64,000 bases of DNA from Haematococcus lacustris (lineage: Eukaryota > Chlorophyta > Chlorophyceae > Chlamydomonadales > Haematococcaceae): the NCBI GenBank assembly GCA_030144725.1, contig JASKMD010000008.1, positions 270,290 to 334,289 of the forward strand, written 5' to 3'. Of the stretch, positions 40,339 through 51,478 are shown piece after piece. The translations under genes and the position numbers were made by a program. Position 1 is the stretch's first letter. Every line of letters starts with the position of its first letter. The notes beneath the pieces were generated by a model, which worked only from the letters and a program-made list of their open reading frames with translations, was not told the DNA's origin and made no database searches.

Positions 40339-43300
40339 CTACTGCTTGACAGCCAATGCCACCGCCGGTGCGCGCCCCGCTGCGTCCCGCGGTGTAAGGT
40401 GTGCCGCAAGTGTAACACCGGGAAAGGCACCGATGTCATTGCAACTGGGTCCACCAACAGGTCGAGCTGCCGCGTTCAGTAAGCCCAGTGCGTGCTGCTC
40501 CAGTCCGGTATCCATCGGCACTCCACGCAACGCCGCAATGCGTCGCGCCATAGCGATGCCCGACACCGCGGCGTCTTGCATGCTGCTCCCCAGCAACCAA
40601 TCGCCACAGCAGCCAGTTCGGCTCCACGGGTCAACTATGCACTCTACACCTGTGTCACAAGTGCGGAGCAGCAATGAGGTTCAACAGCTTCATGCCAATC
40701 ACAGGCATAGTTCACCAATCATCTGCTGTAAGGCAGTGATACACCGCTGATCCCAACAAGATTCAAGAGCCAAGTTTTCATAAGTCAAGACCCAAGAATG
40801 AAGTTCGAGCTTCACTCATGCGCAATCACGTGCCGGACCACTGGGCTGCCATGATGACATGCAAGAAGTGCAAACATTGCGTCTGGACCTGGCAGTTCAG
40901 GCAGCCTTCGGGCAGGTGACATGCGACACCTCACCACCAGCTAGCTATGTCACCTCGGGGCACCTCACCACTTACAAGCCTGACAAGGGCAGCCCTTCTA
41001 CACGCCCCATTCCCGCCTGGCTAGACAGGGCCACACACGCAGCGCTGAGCCTGCACCTAATTGAGGAGGGCAGGCGGCCCCTGGAGCTGTGCTGATGGCC
41101 TGGCCTCGAGGCCCTGTGTCGCCCAGGTGCAAGGCATGCAAGCGGCTGAGCAAGCGGCTGTGTGACCAGTCACACAAGATCGGTCCCAGTGCTATCACAG
41201 CCATGGCGGCTGCTGTGGCGCACACTGTGGCACATGGTGGTTGCTGTGAAGCAGGCATCAAGTCATGAGCTATAGGTTGTCAGAGCATGATGTACAATGG
41301 GCAGTGCCCCCATTCCAGTTGGTGGAGTGGCCAGAGGAGCCTGGTGAAGCCAACAGACCTGCTAAACCTCGCGGCCTCAGGGGCAGGCACCTGCTGTGGA
41401 ACAACCCCACCCACACCCTAACAAGCTGCATCGCCCTGTGCCCAGTTGCTGCATGGACAAGTCTGTAAAGCCGTTGTGGATCCCACACTGTTGATCATGC
41501 TAGTCATCATGATAGCCTTGCACCCGTTGCCATCGCCAGCCTGGTATGGCTGCTTGGCCTGGGCCACTAGCGACTCAAGCAGGTGAGACAGCTGGCGACC
41601 CCCTCTAGCATGCATGCATATAGATGGTGGAAAACAATGTTTTTCTTCCGCACTATATACAGCGTTTGCTATGACATGCCATGTTTTTGTCAATTTGCGC
41701 TATGAAATGGCCGCTTTGCGAACTGCCCTGACTTGCGGTGGAGTCAAGGGGAGCGAAGCACCGCTATTCAAAGCGACTTTTCACTTGCAATGTTGCGGAA
41801 ATTTGTTGACTTTTTAACCTGAACCATGTCACATTGTGCTATAAATCACGCAAGTCATAAAACGCAAAAACAACACTGGTGGACAACACTAGCACGCCGC
41901 CCCCCTCGCCTGCTGCTGCACTGACCTGGCGAGTTCAATGGCAGTGCGGCCCCCCACAGCTGGCAGCGGCTGTACACCACCTCTGGCAAGGCCGCGGGCG
42001 AGCCGGGGTGGCCCAGGTGTCGGGCTAGTGCAGCCAGCAGCTCACTGCTGACCTGCGGCCAGTTGCAGCCAGCTTCAGCCAGCTTGAGGTGGATGAGCCA
42101 CATCCAGAGGATGGTGTGGCAGCACAGGCCACAGGCTCGCCACAGCTGGCTTGCCGGCAGGCCCCACAGGCTCTCACTGCCAGGGCGGCGATGGTGGTGT
42201 GGACCCCAACAGGGTCTGGCAGCACCTGACTACTCTTCATCACCCTAGGCCCTTCGTGCCCTACTGCCCTACTCCCTTCCTCCCCTCTACGTACCCTATG
42301 CGCCTTACTCACTCCTTCATGAGCATGGGTGCCTTATGCCTTATGCCTGGTTCAGGTCGGTTCAGCCTCCCTTGGCTCATGGAGCGCATGGCGTCCACAG
42401 AGTCAGTGGAAGACAAGGTGCTGCTGTGCTGGGTCCCAGGCAGACAAACCGGCTCGCTAAGCACAGACCAACCCTCTTTCTTGCCCACTGGCCACCTGCT
42501 GCCCACAAGGGTTGATGGAAGCCAAGGTGCTGGCACTGCCCTGCCCACCTCAACGCATACCCCGCCCCCCACCCCCTGAACCCCTTTCCCGCTGACCCCA
42601 CCTTGTCCTGCACGTCCTCTGGCACCGCTTCCTGGGGTACTTTGTTGCGAGCGCCATACTGGGCTGTGCTCACCAGCGTCCCTGCACCCCGCACCAGCCT
42701 CACAGGGTGATGGCAGCCACCTTGTGATGGCGCATTGAACTGCCACCACCCCACACCACCAGCAGTGGCATCCATGGCAAGAGCTAGGGGTAAGGAACAT
42801 GAGGAGGGTCCCTGCCCTTCCCCTCCCTGTTTCCCGCCTCTGCCAGCCCCCAGCCCTCCCTCCCCTGCCTTAACTGCAAGTCCCTGCTGCTAGGCAAGGC
42901 CCCTGCAGCTACAGCAGTCAAGCCTGCAGGTCAGGGCAAGCAGCAGGTGCCAAGCTGCTGCTGGCCGTGTTGGTTAGGGGTGGAGGTGTCAGGCAGCAGC
43001 TGCTTTGCTCCTGCACCTACAGCAGTCAAGGCCAGGCGGCGTGTGTCGCAGCTCCAGCTTCCGTGTATTGCTTGCAGCCCAGGACAGCAGTGGGCAGCCC
43101 TGGATGAAGGCTCCTGCAGGGGGCAGGGGGTGCAGGGGCGGTGAGGGAGGGAGGAGGGAGGGGGCAGGCAGCAGCAGGCAGGTGAGTAAGAGGGAGCACC
43201 AGAGCCAGCAGGGCCATCAGGGCAGGTAGCTGGTCAGTGTCTCAAGCAGGTGAGGCAGGGGTAAGCGAGCAGGAGGGGCAGGGGGGTAGGGGGAGGAGGG

Positions 43301-45186
43301 GGGCGGGGGGGCAGGGGGGTAGGGGGAAGGTGAAGGAAGCGGGGCAGGGAGCGTAACTGAAGCACAACATGATGACATTGACGGTCTTTCAGCGTGAGTG
43401 AGTGTACGAGACTACATGATGTGGGCTTGGAGAAGGAGACACTACGGGAAGGGGCTGGGCCAGTGCTGAGCAACCCCACCTTCAAAGCCAGGGTCCAGAG
43501 GTTGCCTGAAGGCCACCAGCAGCACCCACACGGCATTGAGGCGCAGCGACATCAGCTGACGGGCCACCCGGGGCGCTCCAGCGGGCCCTACCAGCCTGCG
43601 CCAGGGCCGGGCAGCGGGTCAAAGCCAGGCAGCAGGTCAAAGCCAGGCAGCAGGTGTCGAGCTGCTGCGTGCTGTGACCAGTGGGGATGCGTGTCAATGT
43701 GTCCTTACAAAGACAGAAGCCTGTTGCCTCCACTCCAGCAGCCGCTGCCCCTCCTGCCCTGCCCCTGCCCCTCCTCCTGCCCCTGCCCCTCCTCCTGCCC
43801 CCACCCCTCCTCCTGCCCCTCCTCCTGCCCCTGCCCCTGCTCCTCCTCCTGCTCTTCCTCCTGACCCTACCCCTCCTCCTGCCCCTCCTCCTGCCCCTGC
43901 CCCTGCTCCTCCTCCTGCTCTTCCTCCTGACCCTGCCCCTCCTCCTGCCCCTGCCCCTGCCTCCTGACCCTGCCCCCACCCCTCCTCCTGCTCCTCCTCC
44001 TGCCCCTCCTCCTGCCCCTGCCCCTGCTCCTCCTCCTGCCCCTCCTCCTGGCCCTCCTCCTGCCCCTCCTCCTGCCCCTCCTCCTGCCCCTGCCCCTGTC
44101 CCTGCATCAGTCCCTGGCACACACCTGTTTGCGCACTTGCCGTTGTGGGCCACCACGACAAAGTCAAATATGCCTTGAGGTCGCCCCTCCCCCTGCAGCT
44201 GCCAGCCACCCGCACTTGGCAGGGGCCGCATGCTGCTGACCCATACGGGGCGCCGCACCTGCAGCACAAAGGGGAGGGCCATGAGCAGGCTGCTGCATGC
44301 ATACACTGGGCAGGGTAGTGTAGGGGTAGGGTAGGGATAGGGGTGGGGGAGCAAGGTTAAGGGGGTGCAGGTGGCTGGGTAGGGCAGGGGAAAGCTGGTG
44401 TAGGTACATATTGCTGCAGGTGGGACTGTGATGGTCAGGAGTTCTGTCATTGGGAGTGAGGAGAGTGAGGTGAGTGAGATGAGTGGGGGGAGTAGTGAGA
44501 GTGAGAGCAGGGAGCCACAGGCAGCAGGGGCCGAGCAGGGGGCTGATACAGGGTAAGCCAGGGGTGTGGGGGGGCAGGTCAGCCCTGGCCTGATGTATCA
44601 GGTCACCCCTGCCCTAGGACATACACCCCTCCTGTCGCTGTTAGGGCCGATGGTGGGTGGACATGCACCATGGCAGGCGAGCAGGAGAGCTGCCACCTCC
44701 TCTAGCACCAACCCGGTCTATTGGGTCACATGCCCTGCCCTCCCTCTCACACACACCCACTGCCTTACCCACCTCCACCAGGTCGGGCCTGCGCCTGGTC
44801 AGCTGCTGTGCCATGTGCTGCGCGATCCCGCGCATGCCCTGGCTGCCTACATAGGCTGCCCCAGCGCCTTGACCCAGACCCAGGGGGGTCCATCTGACCT
44901 GCACTGACTGTCCCTTTGCTCCATTTGCCGCCCCCCCTGGGCCCCCTTCCCCCCTTGCTGCTGCTGCTGCTGCTGCTGCTGGTGTGGGCTGTGGGGAGGC
45001 AGTCAGCGTGCCCAGGGGCCCCAGCCAGGGATGTACTATGCCGGCATCTTCCCAGCTGGCAACCAAGGCTCTGCGGAGGCACCAGGGGCAGCAGCGGCAG
45101 CAGCGGCAGCAGCGGGGTGACAAAGCAGTACCACTGGTGCAGAGGTAGGATGAACAGGCAGGCCAGCCAAGCAGGTGGGTGTAGGG

Positions 45187-45277
<91 letters not shown>

Positions 45278-45698
45278 CACAGCAGGAGCAATGCTGCTCT
45301 TTCACCTTTCCCGGGACTGCTATGCGTGGTCTGATGGCAGCAGATGCCCTGTTCAAGTCCTGGTCTACCCAGGTGGCGCCCGGCTCTTACCCTTTGCGGG
45401 ATCAAGGCCGGAACTCACTTGAACCGCGGGTCCGTGGCGGTGAAGAATTGAGCCGCGTGGTCAAACATCAGTCCCGCGCTCGCAAGGTCCAACCTGGTCG
45501 TCTGCGTCGTGCTCTTCGCTCCTGGCGCGGCACCCGGACGCGAAGGCGGTCGCGCGGGTGGGTACGGTTTGAGGGATGCATCGCGGGAGGCTCGCGTGGC
45601 CAGGCGGCCGCCCACGCTGTGCTTCCCGGTGTCGAACACCACGCTACGAATGCCAAGAGCAGCTAGCTCATTCGCACATGCCAAACCAGACAGCCCGC
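40339..45698 (-). CDS. Renalase-like FAD/NAD(P)-dependent oxidoreductase (first exon not found)
   Basis: Minus-strand exons chained by phase: 45419-45698, 44773-45070, 44125-44258, 43480-43595, 43021-43113, 42602-42681, 41926-42052, 40339-40649; about 479 residues. N-terminal FAD-binding Rossmann segment G-L-S-G-L-A-C-A-N-E-L and VVFDTGKHSVGGRLATR, then MFDHAAQFFTATDPRF. Middle: WEDAGIVHPW, YVGSQGM, VRRPVWV, GIFDFVVVAHNGKCANR, GAFIQGCPLLSWAASNTRKL, YGARNKVPQE. C-terminus: CQLWGAALPLN and GCCGDWLLGSSMQDAAVSG, which contacts FAD in this fold. This order matches the plant family of renalase-related oxidoreductases, often plastid-targeted; the substrate is unknown. The exon with the start and the first glycine of GxGxxG lies beyond 45698. 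A possible Arg/Ala-rich leader starts at 46186 (MDALGSSCLLASYLRPAWRR) but its splice to 45698 is not shown. Confidence 0.9.
43745..44100 (+). repeat. CCTCCTGCCC-type pyrimidine-rich repeat
   Basis: About 350 bases of interspersed CCTCCTGCCC and CCTGCC units within the intron 43596-44124 of the renalase-like gene. The sense (minus) strand is G-rich. Confidence 0.9.
45185..45273 (+). repeat. (GGCA)n tetranucleotide array
   Basis: About 22 units in the intron 45071-45418. On the sense (minus) strand this is (CTGC)n, the same unit seen in sense orientation at 32315-32427. Confidence 0.95.
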
Positions 45699-47154
45699 CT
45701 GAGCAAGTGAATCATGAAGACCGGGTGGCGGCCAGGGTGGGTGCGACAGAGCGACAACCACAGGGTTGACTACCAGCCCAGGGCAAGGTGCAGTGCACAG
45801 AAGCACCATGGGGCAGCAGGGATGGTGCCAAGCTGGGCACATGACAAGGTGTGCTATGCGCAGGCAGGTCGACAATGCTTAATACCCAATGCCTGGCTTC
45901 ATGCACAGGATGTATGCATGCCAGAGGCTAGCACATGGCACCATACTAGAGCCGCCTGCACGACAGCCACGTGTGCCCAGGCCCATTTGAGCGGTTTAGG
46001 CCTGTGTCAGCACATGTTTGTCACAGTGTCGGCTCCATGGAGTAGCCCTGGCCTAAGGGGCGGGCCATAGAGAGGTAGGTGCAAGGCGGCGCCATGCAGG
46101 CCGCAGGTAGCTAGCGAGCAGGCAGCTGCTCCCCAGCGCATCCATTGTGTATGGGAAAGTGAGGGAGGTAAAGCAGTCAGTCAAACACTGCAGCAGCGTA
46201 GGGAGCCTTCACAATGGAAAGCCACCTGGCATCCACCTTGCTCGATGGACCCCCACAAGGACAGGCCCGTGACACTTGGTGGTGATCACCAGACATGTTA
46301 CTGTATATTTGTATTTTCACACATATGTACATACACACATATATGTGTGTGTATATGTACCCACTGAACTAATTGAGTCAATAGTTGGCAGGCACACCCA
46401 ACTTCCTTGCAGAGGCTGACTAGGAGCATGGGCGAACCTCACCTCCCACAATAGCCACCAGTGGTTTGTCAGGCATGGGGTGTGCCCATGTGTGCTGCTC
46501 CTCATCCGCCACCTCCCTGCGGCTCCAGTTGTTTTTGTATCCCAACCTCTTGCGCGCGGTTTGGACCTGAGTGGATTGGACGAGACAGAAGCTCTGCACT
46601 CAGCCGCTGATGATCATTTACTTGGGTGTTGGTTCTTGGCGCAAAGCACGTGCCTGTGCCTGGCCACTAGGCTTAGCAGCTGTGCTGGAGCTTCCTGTCA
46701 ACTTGAATGGCCCCATTGCATACATGGCACCATGACGATGCAACTACCTATTGCCACCGCCACGGCTGCATCACAGTCCACAGTTTGGACACAGCATTGA
46801 GGCAGCCTGAGTCATACAATGTCGCCTGTATACCATTGGCAGTGTTCGACTTGCATTCTGTTCTGGCAGCATGCCACCAGACACACCCAAAGATGTTGAA
46901 CCAAGGAACCCCAGGACGGCCTCATCTGCAGTACTGCCACAGCTTTGTGCCTCTGTAGGCTTTACTGGCCCACATGCGACTTACCGGGTCGACAGGCCTA
47001 CTTGCGAGGCTGTGAGCGGTCATCGTGCCTCGCAGAGCTCGGCCACAAAACCTGCCTGGCATGCGCATACGTACGCGTAGCCGGTACAAAGCGCAGCTAT
47101 GCTGTATAAGTATACTACACGCCAGACGCTAATCCAATCTTGTATCTTGCTCGC
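45699..47154. other. Upstream region of the renalase-like gene, no clear gene
   Basis: Should hold the first exon(s) and promoter of the minus-strand gene. An alternating CACATA/TGTATG palindromic stretch lies at about 46315-46360. No other supported coding exon was found. Confidence 0.4.
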
Positions 47155-47599
47155 ATGGACGAAAACAACCCAAGCCACTCTGGCCGTAAACGAACTGTGC
47201 GTAGGGATCGTCCCAACCCATGTAACGTTAGACTAGATTAGACGAATCTAACGTTAGATTGGCTTGTTAGATCTAGTCTAACCATCTAATCTAACGTTAG
47301 ATCTACGTAGATCTACGTAGATGGGACGATCCCTAACTGTGCGTCAGGGAAACCATCATGAGCCGCCCCACCATGAAGGAGTGATTCCAACAGCCCCCAG
47401 TACAGCTGGTCACCCCCGCCATTGGCTGCACCCCCATGGCTCAAGAGATAACTTTCTTACTCATTTCTGCACGGATGAGGCCGCCGATTTGTGCGATGAG
47501 CTAGTAATGGCCCGAATAGAGTGCAGCCAGCCCCAGCGGTTTGCCGGGTGGCTGGCCCCCAACACGCGACGTGTTCTGGAGCGTCGCAGACACATTTAG
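47155..47599 (+). pseudogene. Small orphan ORF interrupted by a hAT MITE
   Basis: ATG at 47155 (M-D-E-N-N-P-S-H-S-G-R-K-R) runs in frame to the insertion point at 47201. Ignoring the 134-bp element and one copy of its 8-bp duplication, the frame continues to TAG at 47597-47599, giving a 100-residue basic protein ending R-V-L-E-R-R-R-H-I. As it stands, the frame stops inside the element. The right end of the element supplies an in-frame ATG at 47321, so a 92-residue version might still be made. I do not recognise the protein; it may be the first part of a transposon gene that continues to the right. Confidence 0.55.
47202..47335. mobile_element. hAT-type MITE, 134 bp
   Basis: Perfect 14-bp terminal inverted repeats TAGGGATCGTCCCA / TGGGACGATCCCTA and a perfect 8-bp target duplication ACTGTGCG (47194-47201 and 47336-47343). 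Internal DNA is almost entirely palindromic (TAACGTTAG, AGATCTACGTAGATCT) with many TTAGA motifs, as in the larger element at 10373-11262. No coding capacity. Confidence 0.95.
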
Positions 47600-47656
47600 C
47601 GACGGCTATAGGCAGCCTGGACCCAGAGCGGCGTGAATGGCGCATCCTGACTGGAC

Positions 47657-48943
47657 ATGCCAACTTTTCAGGTTAGCACCCATCAGTGCTGCAACGTCCT
47701 AGCTCGAATCGAGACCCACTCCCAAGCTCACCTGCTGCTTCCCGGCCTGCTTCCTTGCCCCCCGCTCCAAAGTGTCACCTTTTGTCATCAAACGGCGCCT
47801 CTGCAGGTCGATGGCATTGTGGGTTGGGAGCGTGACCGCGATTGCGGATTGTCGCTGAAAACAGGTTCAGTCCACATGTTGCAGCCATTTTTAGGTTGCA
47901 CAAGAGTTCCTGATTACTGGTGCTTGTGGCTTCTGAGCAACCACGAACGGCAAGAATTAGTGAAAAACATGCAGACACTGAGCTGTGAGAAGTGTTTGCC
48001 GTTGTGCAGGCCTGTAAACGCCATGGTTACCAAGAAAAGGGGGGTGGTGGCTAGATGTGCCGGTGCGCAAAAAGCGAGGGAGGTTATGGCACAGCGCAGG
48101 GCTGCTGAGGCTGAAGCCAAGGCCCAGGCTGGTGTTGCTGAGGCTGAGACCCAGGCACAGGCTGATGCTGGTGCTGATGAGGCTGATGAGGCTGGTGCTG
48201 ATGAGGCTGGTGCTTATGAGGTTGATGCTGGTGCTTATGAGGCTGAGGCCCAGGCACAGGCTGATGCTCGTGCTTATGAGGCACAGTTGCACCAGCTGCA
48301 GCCTAACCTGCAGCAGAGGGAGCAACAAGCTACTGACACCCAACGCTTGCAACATCTACAGCAACAGCTGCAGGACCTGCAGCAGGATGAACTTCAACGT
48401 AAGGAGCAGCAGGTGGCTGAGCAGCAACAGCAGCTGCAGCAGCAGCAGGCAGACATGCACCTGAGGGAGCAGCAGTTGGCTGAGCAGCAACACCAGCTGC
48501 AGCAGCAGCAGGCAGACATGCAGCAGAGGGAGCAGCAGGTGGCTCAGCAGCAGCAACAGGTGCAGCAGCAGCAGGCGGACCTGCAGCTGAGGGAGCAGCA
48601 GGTGGCTCAGCAACACCACCAGGTGCAGCAGCAGCAGGCGGACCTGCAGCTGAGGGAGCAGCAGGTGGCTACCCAGAAGCACCAGGTGCAGCAGCAACAG
48701 GCGGACCTGCAGCTGAGGGAGCAGCAGGTGGCTCAGCAACACCACCAGGTGCAGTTGCAGCAGCAGCTTGACAGGCTGCAGCAACAGCTCGAGGCACAAA
48801 GTGGGGCTGAATTGCAACGCCAGGTGCAGCAGCAGCTGGCTGCACAGCAACACCTGTTGCAGCAGCAGCAGGCAGACCTGCTACTAAAGGTTGTGCATCA
48901 CAGTTCAAGGGGGCCAAGGCCATCAAGTTGCATTGGCACCTAG
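47657..48943 (+). CDS. Gln-rich coiled-coil ORF
   Basis: A 428-codon frame. The first 135 residues are of mixed composition with several cysteines (LSCEKCLPLCRPV). Residues 150-215 are Ala/Glu/Asp-rich (AEAEAKAQAGVAEAE, repeated DEAGADEAGAYE). Residues 215-415 are built from 21-residue repeats of the type L-R-E-Q-Q-V-A-Q-Q-H-H-Q-V (63-bp units, about 48455-48760), predicted as a long coiled coil. The frame then slips: the conserved domain at 48883-49239 follows in another frame. The function is unknown; it may be part of a transposon-encoded protein. Confidence 0.45.
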   Translation: MPTFQVSTHQCCNVLARIETHSQAHLLLPGLLPCPPLQSVTFCHQTAPLQVDGIVGWERDRDCGLSLKTGSVHMLQPFLGCTRVPDYWCLWLLSNHERQELVKNMQTLSCEKCLPLCRPVNAMVTKKRGVVARCAGAQKAREVMAQRRAAEAEAKAQAGVAEAETQAQADAGADEADEAGADEAGAYEVDAGAYEAEAQAQADARAYEAQLHQLQPNLQQREQQATDTQRLQHLQQQLQDLQQDELQRKEQQVAEQQQQLQQQQADMHLREQQLAEQQHQLQQQQADMQQREQQVAQQQQQVQQQQADLQLREQQVAQQHHQVQQQQADLQLREQQVATQKHQVQQQQADLQLREQQVAQQHHQVQLQQQLDRLQQQLEAQSGAELQRQVQQQLAAQQHLLQQQQADLLLKVVHHSSRGPRPSSCIGT

Positions 48944-49239
48944 CTAATAGGTTTGGGGTGCCTATGCAATGGTCATATGGTGCCACATCGCATTTCAAGA
49001 GCACGCATGACTCTGAGGGTGGGGTGGCTAAGAGGGAGTGGAGGGAGCAGATGTTAGTCCATCCTGAACTGGCGGGGAAAGTGTGTGGGGCTGCTGTGCT
49101 GACAGATTGGGCTAACAAGCATTTTGCTGTACCATGCCATGCACAAGACACCAGTGCCAGCCACCGGCAACGTGGAAACATCATGCGTCGGCGCTACCTG
49201 GTGCTGGACAACGCTACATCAGCCCGAGCAGCCCGCTAG
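48883..49239 (+). pseudogene. Transposase-like C-terminal domain, frameshifted from the upstream ORF
   Basis: The frame reads T-K-G-C-A-S-Q-F-K-G-A-K-A-I-K, then GVPMQWSYGATSHFKSTHD, E-G-G-V-A-K-R-E-W-R, ending A-R-A-A-R stop. From memory this follows a widespread eukaryotic pattern, (S/T)-D-G-C-x-x-Q-(F/Y)-K ... W-x-(F/Y)-x-x-x-x-H-x-K ... D-x-x-G-G-x-x-K, found in uncharacterised transposon proteins and suggestive of an RNase H-like fold. Here the first Asp is Lys. It is two bases out of frame with the coiled-coil ORF, so one indel separates them. Confidence 0.45.
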
Positions 49240-49514
49240 CCTCGCGCTCGTGAGCTGCACAGCCCTGCGCAAGAATCGCTGAAAAACTCTTAAAGATCAG
49301 TCGGATAGTTATCAGGGGTGCAGCCAATGGCGGGGGTGACCAGCTACTACCAGGCTCAATGACTGAAAGTAAACAGCTGGGAGTTGACTAAGGTTGGCTA
49401 CTGCCTAGCTCCTGGCAGCTACTACTAGGCCTTACCTAAGGTATAGGCCCAACGTGGCATTAAGACCTCGGCCCACAAAGCGCCGTGCGTGATCAAGACC
49501 AACCCGTCGCTGCC

Positions 49515-51478
49515 ATGGACAACCGATCCATAATGCATGCGGATCCAATCCTGAGCCGTCCGGCATCCGGGTCCAGGTACATCGGCAACGCGGAATGGCC
49601 ACACACCATTGGAAGGCATGCATGCATGCTGTCACACATGCTGTGCATGGCTTGCAAGCGGAGCGAGTTTGAGTCAAGTAGGCAAAGCAGTTCAGCTAGC
49701 TACGTCATCAAGCGCGCAATGGACAAAGTGCTGCTAGAGTATGTCTGGATTGGCCCGCTCGGCTCGCTTCAGTCTCAGACACGCGTTTTGGATGAAAAGC
49801 CTCCCAGCATAGAGCATGTCCCCGTTGTCATCATTGAGGCAGAAGGGGGCCGCGAAGCCTACCTCAAACCCCGCAAGCTGTTTCGCGACCCTTTCCGCGG
49901 GGGGGACCATCTCTTGTGCCTGTGTGATTCGTTCCAGCCTCCTCAGGTTGGCTGCCGCTTCGTCACGATGCAGCATTAACGGCAGAATTCTTATGTGAAG
50001 ATCGTGGTGAACTTGCAGGTGGACTTGGAGGATCTGTATGCTCCGGTTCCTCCGCTGCAGCCGCACCCTACCAACATGCGCGTGCCCTGCCAGGAAGTGA
50101 TAACCCGAGCCGGCGGGTCTTCTCCGCTTCTGTCAGCCAAACATGAGTTTTGCGTTTACGAGGAGGCAGATGAGCACAGCGCAATCGGCGACGGCACCTG
50201 GCCCCACCCACACCTGCCCGACCCTAGCCTGCCGTACGTGAACGCCCCGAGAGGTGTGCCCAGCGTCATGCTTGGATAGAGGCTTGCTCAGCCGCTGCCC
50301 GCCGAAGGTGTCGGAGTGGCAGTAACCTTTATCGCCCTTGACACAAAAGTGCACGGCTAGTAGTTTTAGTTCAGGCTGCAGTGCCACTATGCTTGATGAG
50401 ACTTGTTTAAGTCTTGCAAGCTGGCTGCATTCACTGTGTGAACATGTGTGGTTTGCAGGCGCTGCTGCTCGTGGTGGTGGTGGCAGGCCCGGCAAAACTT
50501 CAGCTGTAGGGCGCAATGTGAGCGACAGCCATCTGCAGCACTGTCTAGCCGCTGGAGTGCCCATCACAGGCACGGGGCAGGACAGGGATGGGGTGTGGAG
50601 CTACAAGCTGGGGCCTTGCACAGGCGTGGAGTTTGGTGACCAGATTTGGATGAGCCGGCACATTCTTCTGCGTGTAGCAGAGGGCCTGGGCGCAACTGTG
50701 GTGTTTGGCAGCAGTGGATCAGATTACCCTGGCTGTCACCTACATGTCAAGTTCTCCACAACAGAAACCCGGCAGCCAGGCCTGGGAATCCTGAGCATCA
50801 AGCGCCACCTGGCAGCCCTGCAGGCCACACACCTGGAACACACCCTTGCCTACGGCTCGCCCGGCAGAGGGCCTGGCTCCTCTGGGGAATTGGGCCTCAC
50901 TGTGCCATCTTCCACGCTGCTGCGGCGCAGCGGCTACTATATAGACAGGCGGCCAGTGGCCAACTGCGACCCTTACACAGTGGCAATGCTGCTGTCAGCC
51001 AGCAGCCTGGGCATACCCATGCCATGCAAGCTGCAGATGGCCACCCAGCTGCCTGTTGCAGTCCCCAGCAGCCACAAGTCAGGTCACAGCATGTGTCCAA
51101 GGATAGCTGGCCGGGAGGTGTGGGGCGCTCCATCATGCAGCATCACCAGCAGCATGAACACAGAGGACGTGCTGTTGGACGAGTTGGACCGCATGGACGG
51201 TGAGTGCATGCGATCTGACGCTGCAGTCAATGCTCTGCTGCATATAGATTCTGCAGCAGACAGCTCCTGTAGGTGCACTGCATACTGCTGTTCCTGTATT
51301 GCAAGCCTCTGGGTGACCAATCGCATGTGTGCCCATTGTTCCCGTCGCTTGAGCAGGTCACTACTCAGAATCGCCCCCCAGCCTACCACCTTTCCTGCTC
51401 TCATCGCTGGACAGCCTGGATGCAGTGGAGGGGTCAGCAGAGAGCTGCAGCCCTTGCAGTCCACGTTGCCGAAAGTAG
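49515..51478 (+). CDS. Glutamine-synthetase-like protein, probable pseudoenzyme
   Basis: Exons chained by phase: 49515-49946, 50019-50253, 50459-51199, 51357-51478. Type II glutamine synthetase landmarks in order: VLLEYVWIG and R-V-L-D-E-K (N-terminal beta-grasp), FRDPFRGGDHLLCLCD, PTNMR, KHEFCVYE, VSDSHLQHCLAAGVPITG, WSYKLGPCTGVEFGDQIWMSR, GCHLHVKFST, EHTLAYG, GYYIDRRPVANCDPY. In active enzymes these read EQE, WE(F/Y)Q-GPxEG, GCHTNFS and (F/Y)EDRRP; here Glu is replaced by Lys, Ser, Thr and Ile at four metal or substrate positions, and the glutamate-binding loop before the DRRP motif is short. Splice sites and frame are intact, so it is not an obvious pseudogene. The C-terminal 90 residues do not match the family. 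Start uncertain: ATG 49515, 49533 or 49719. Confidence 0.85.
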
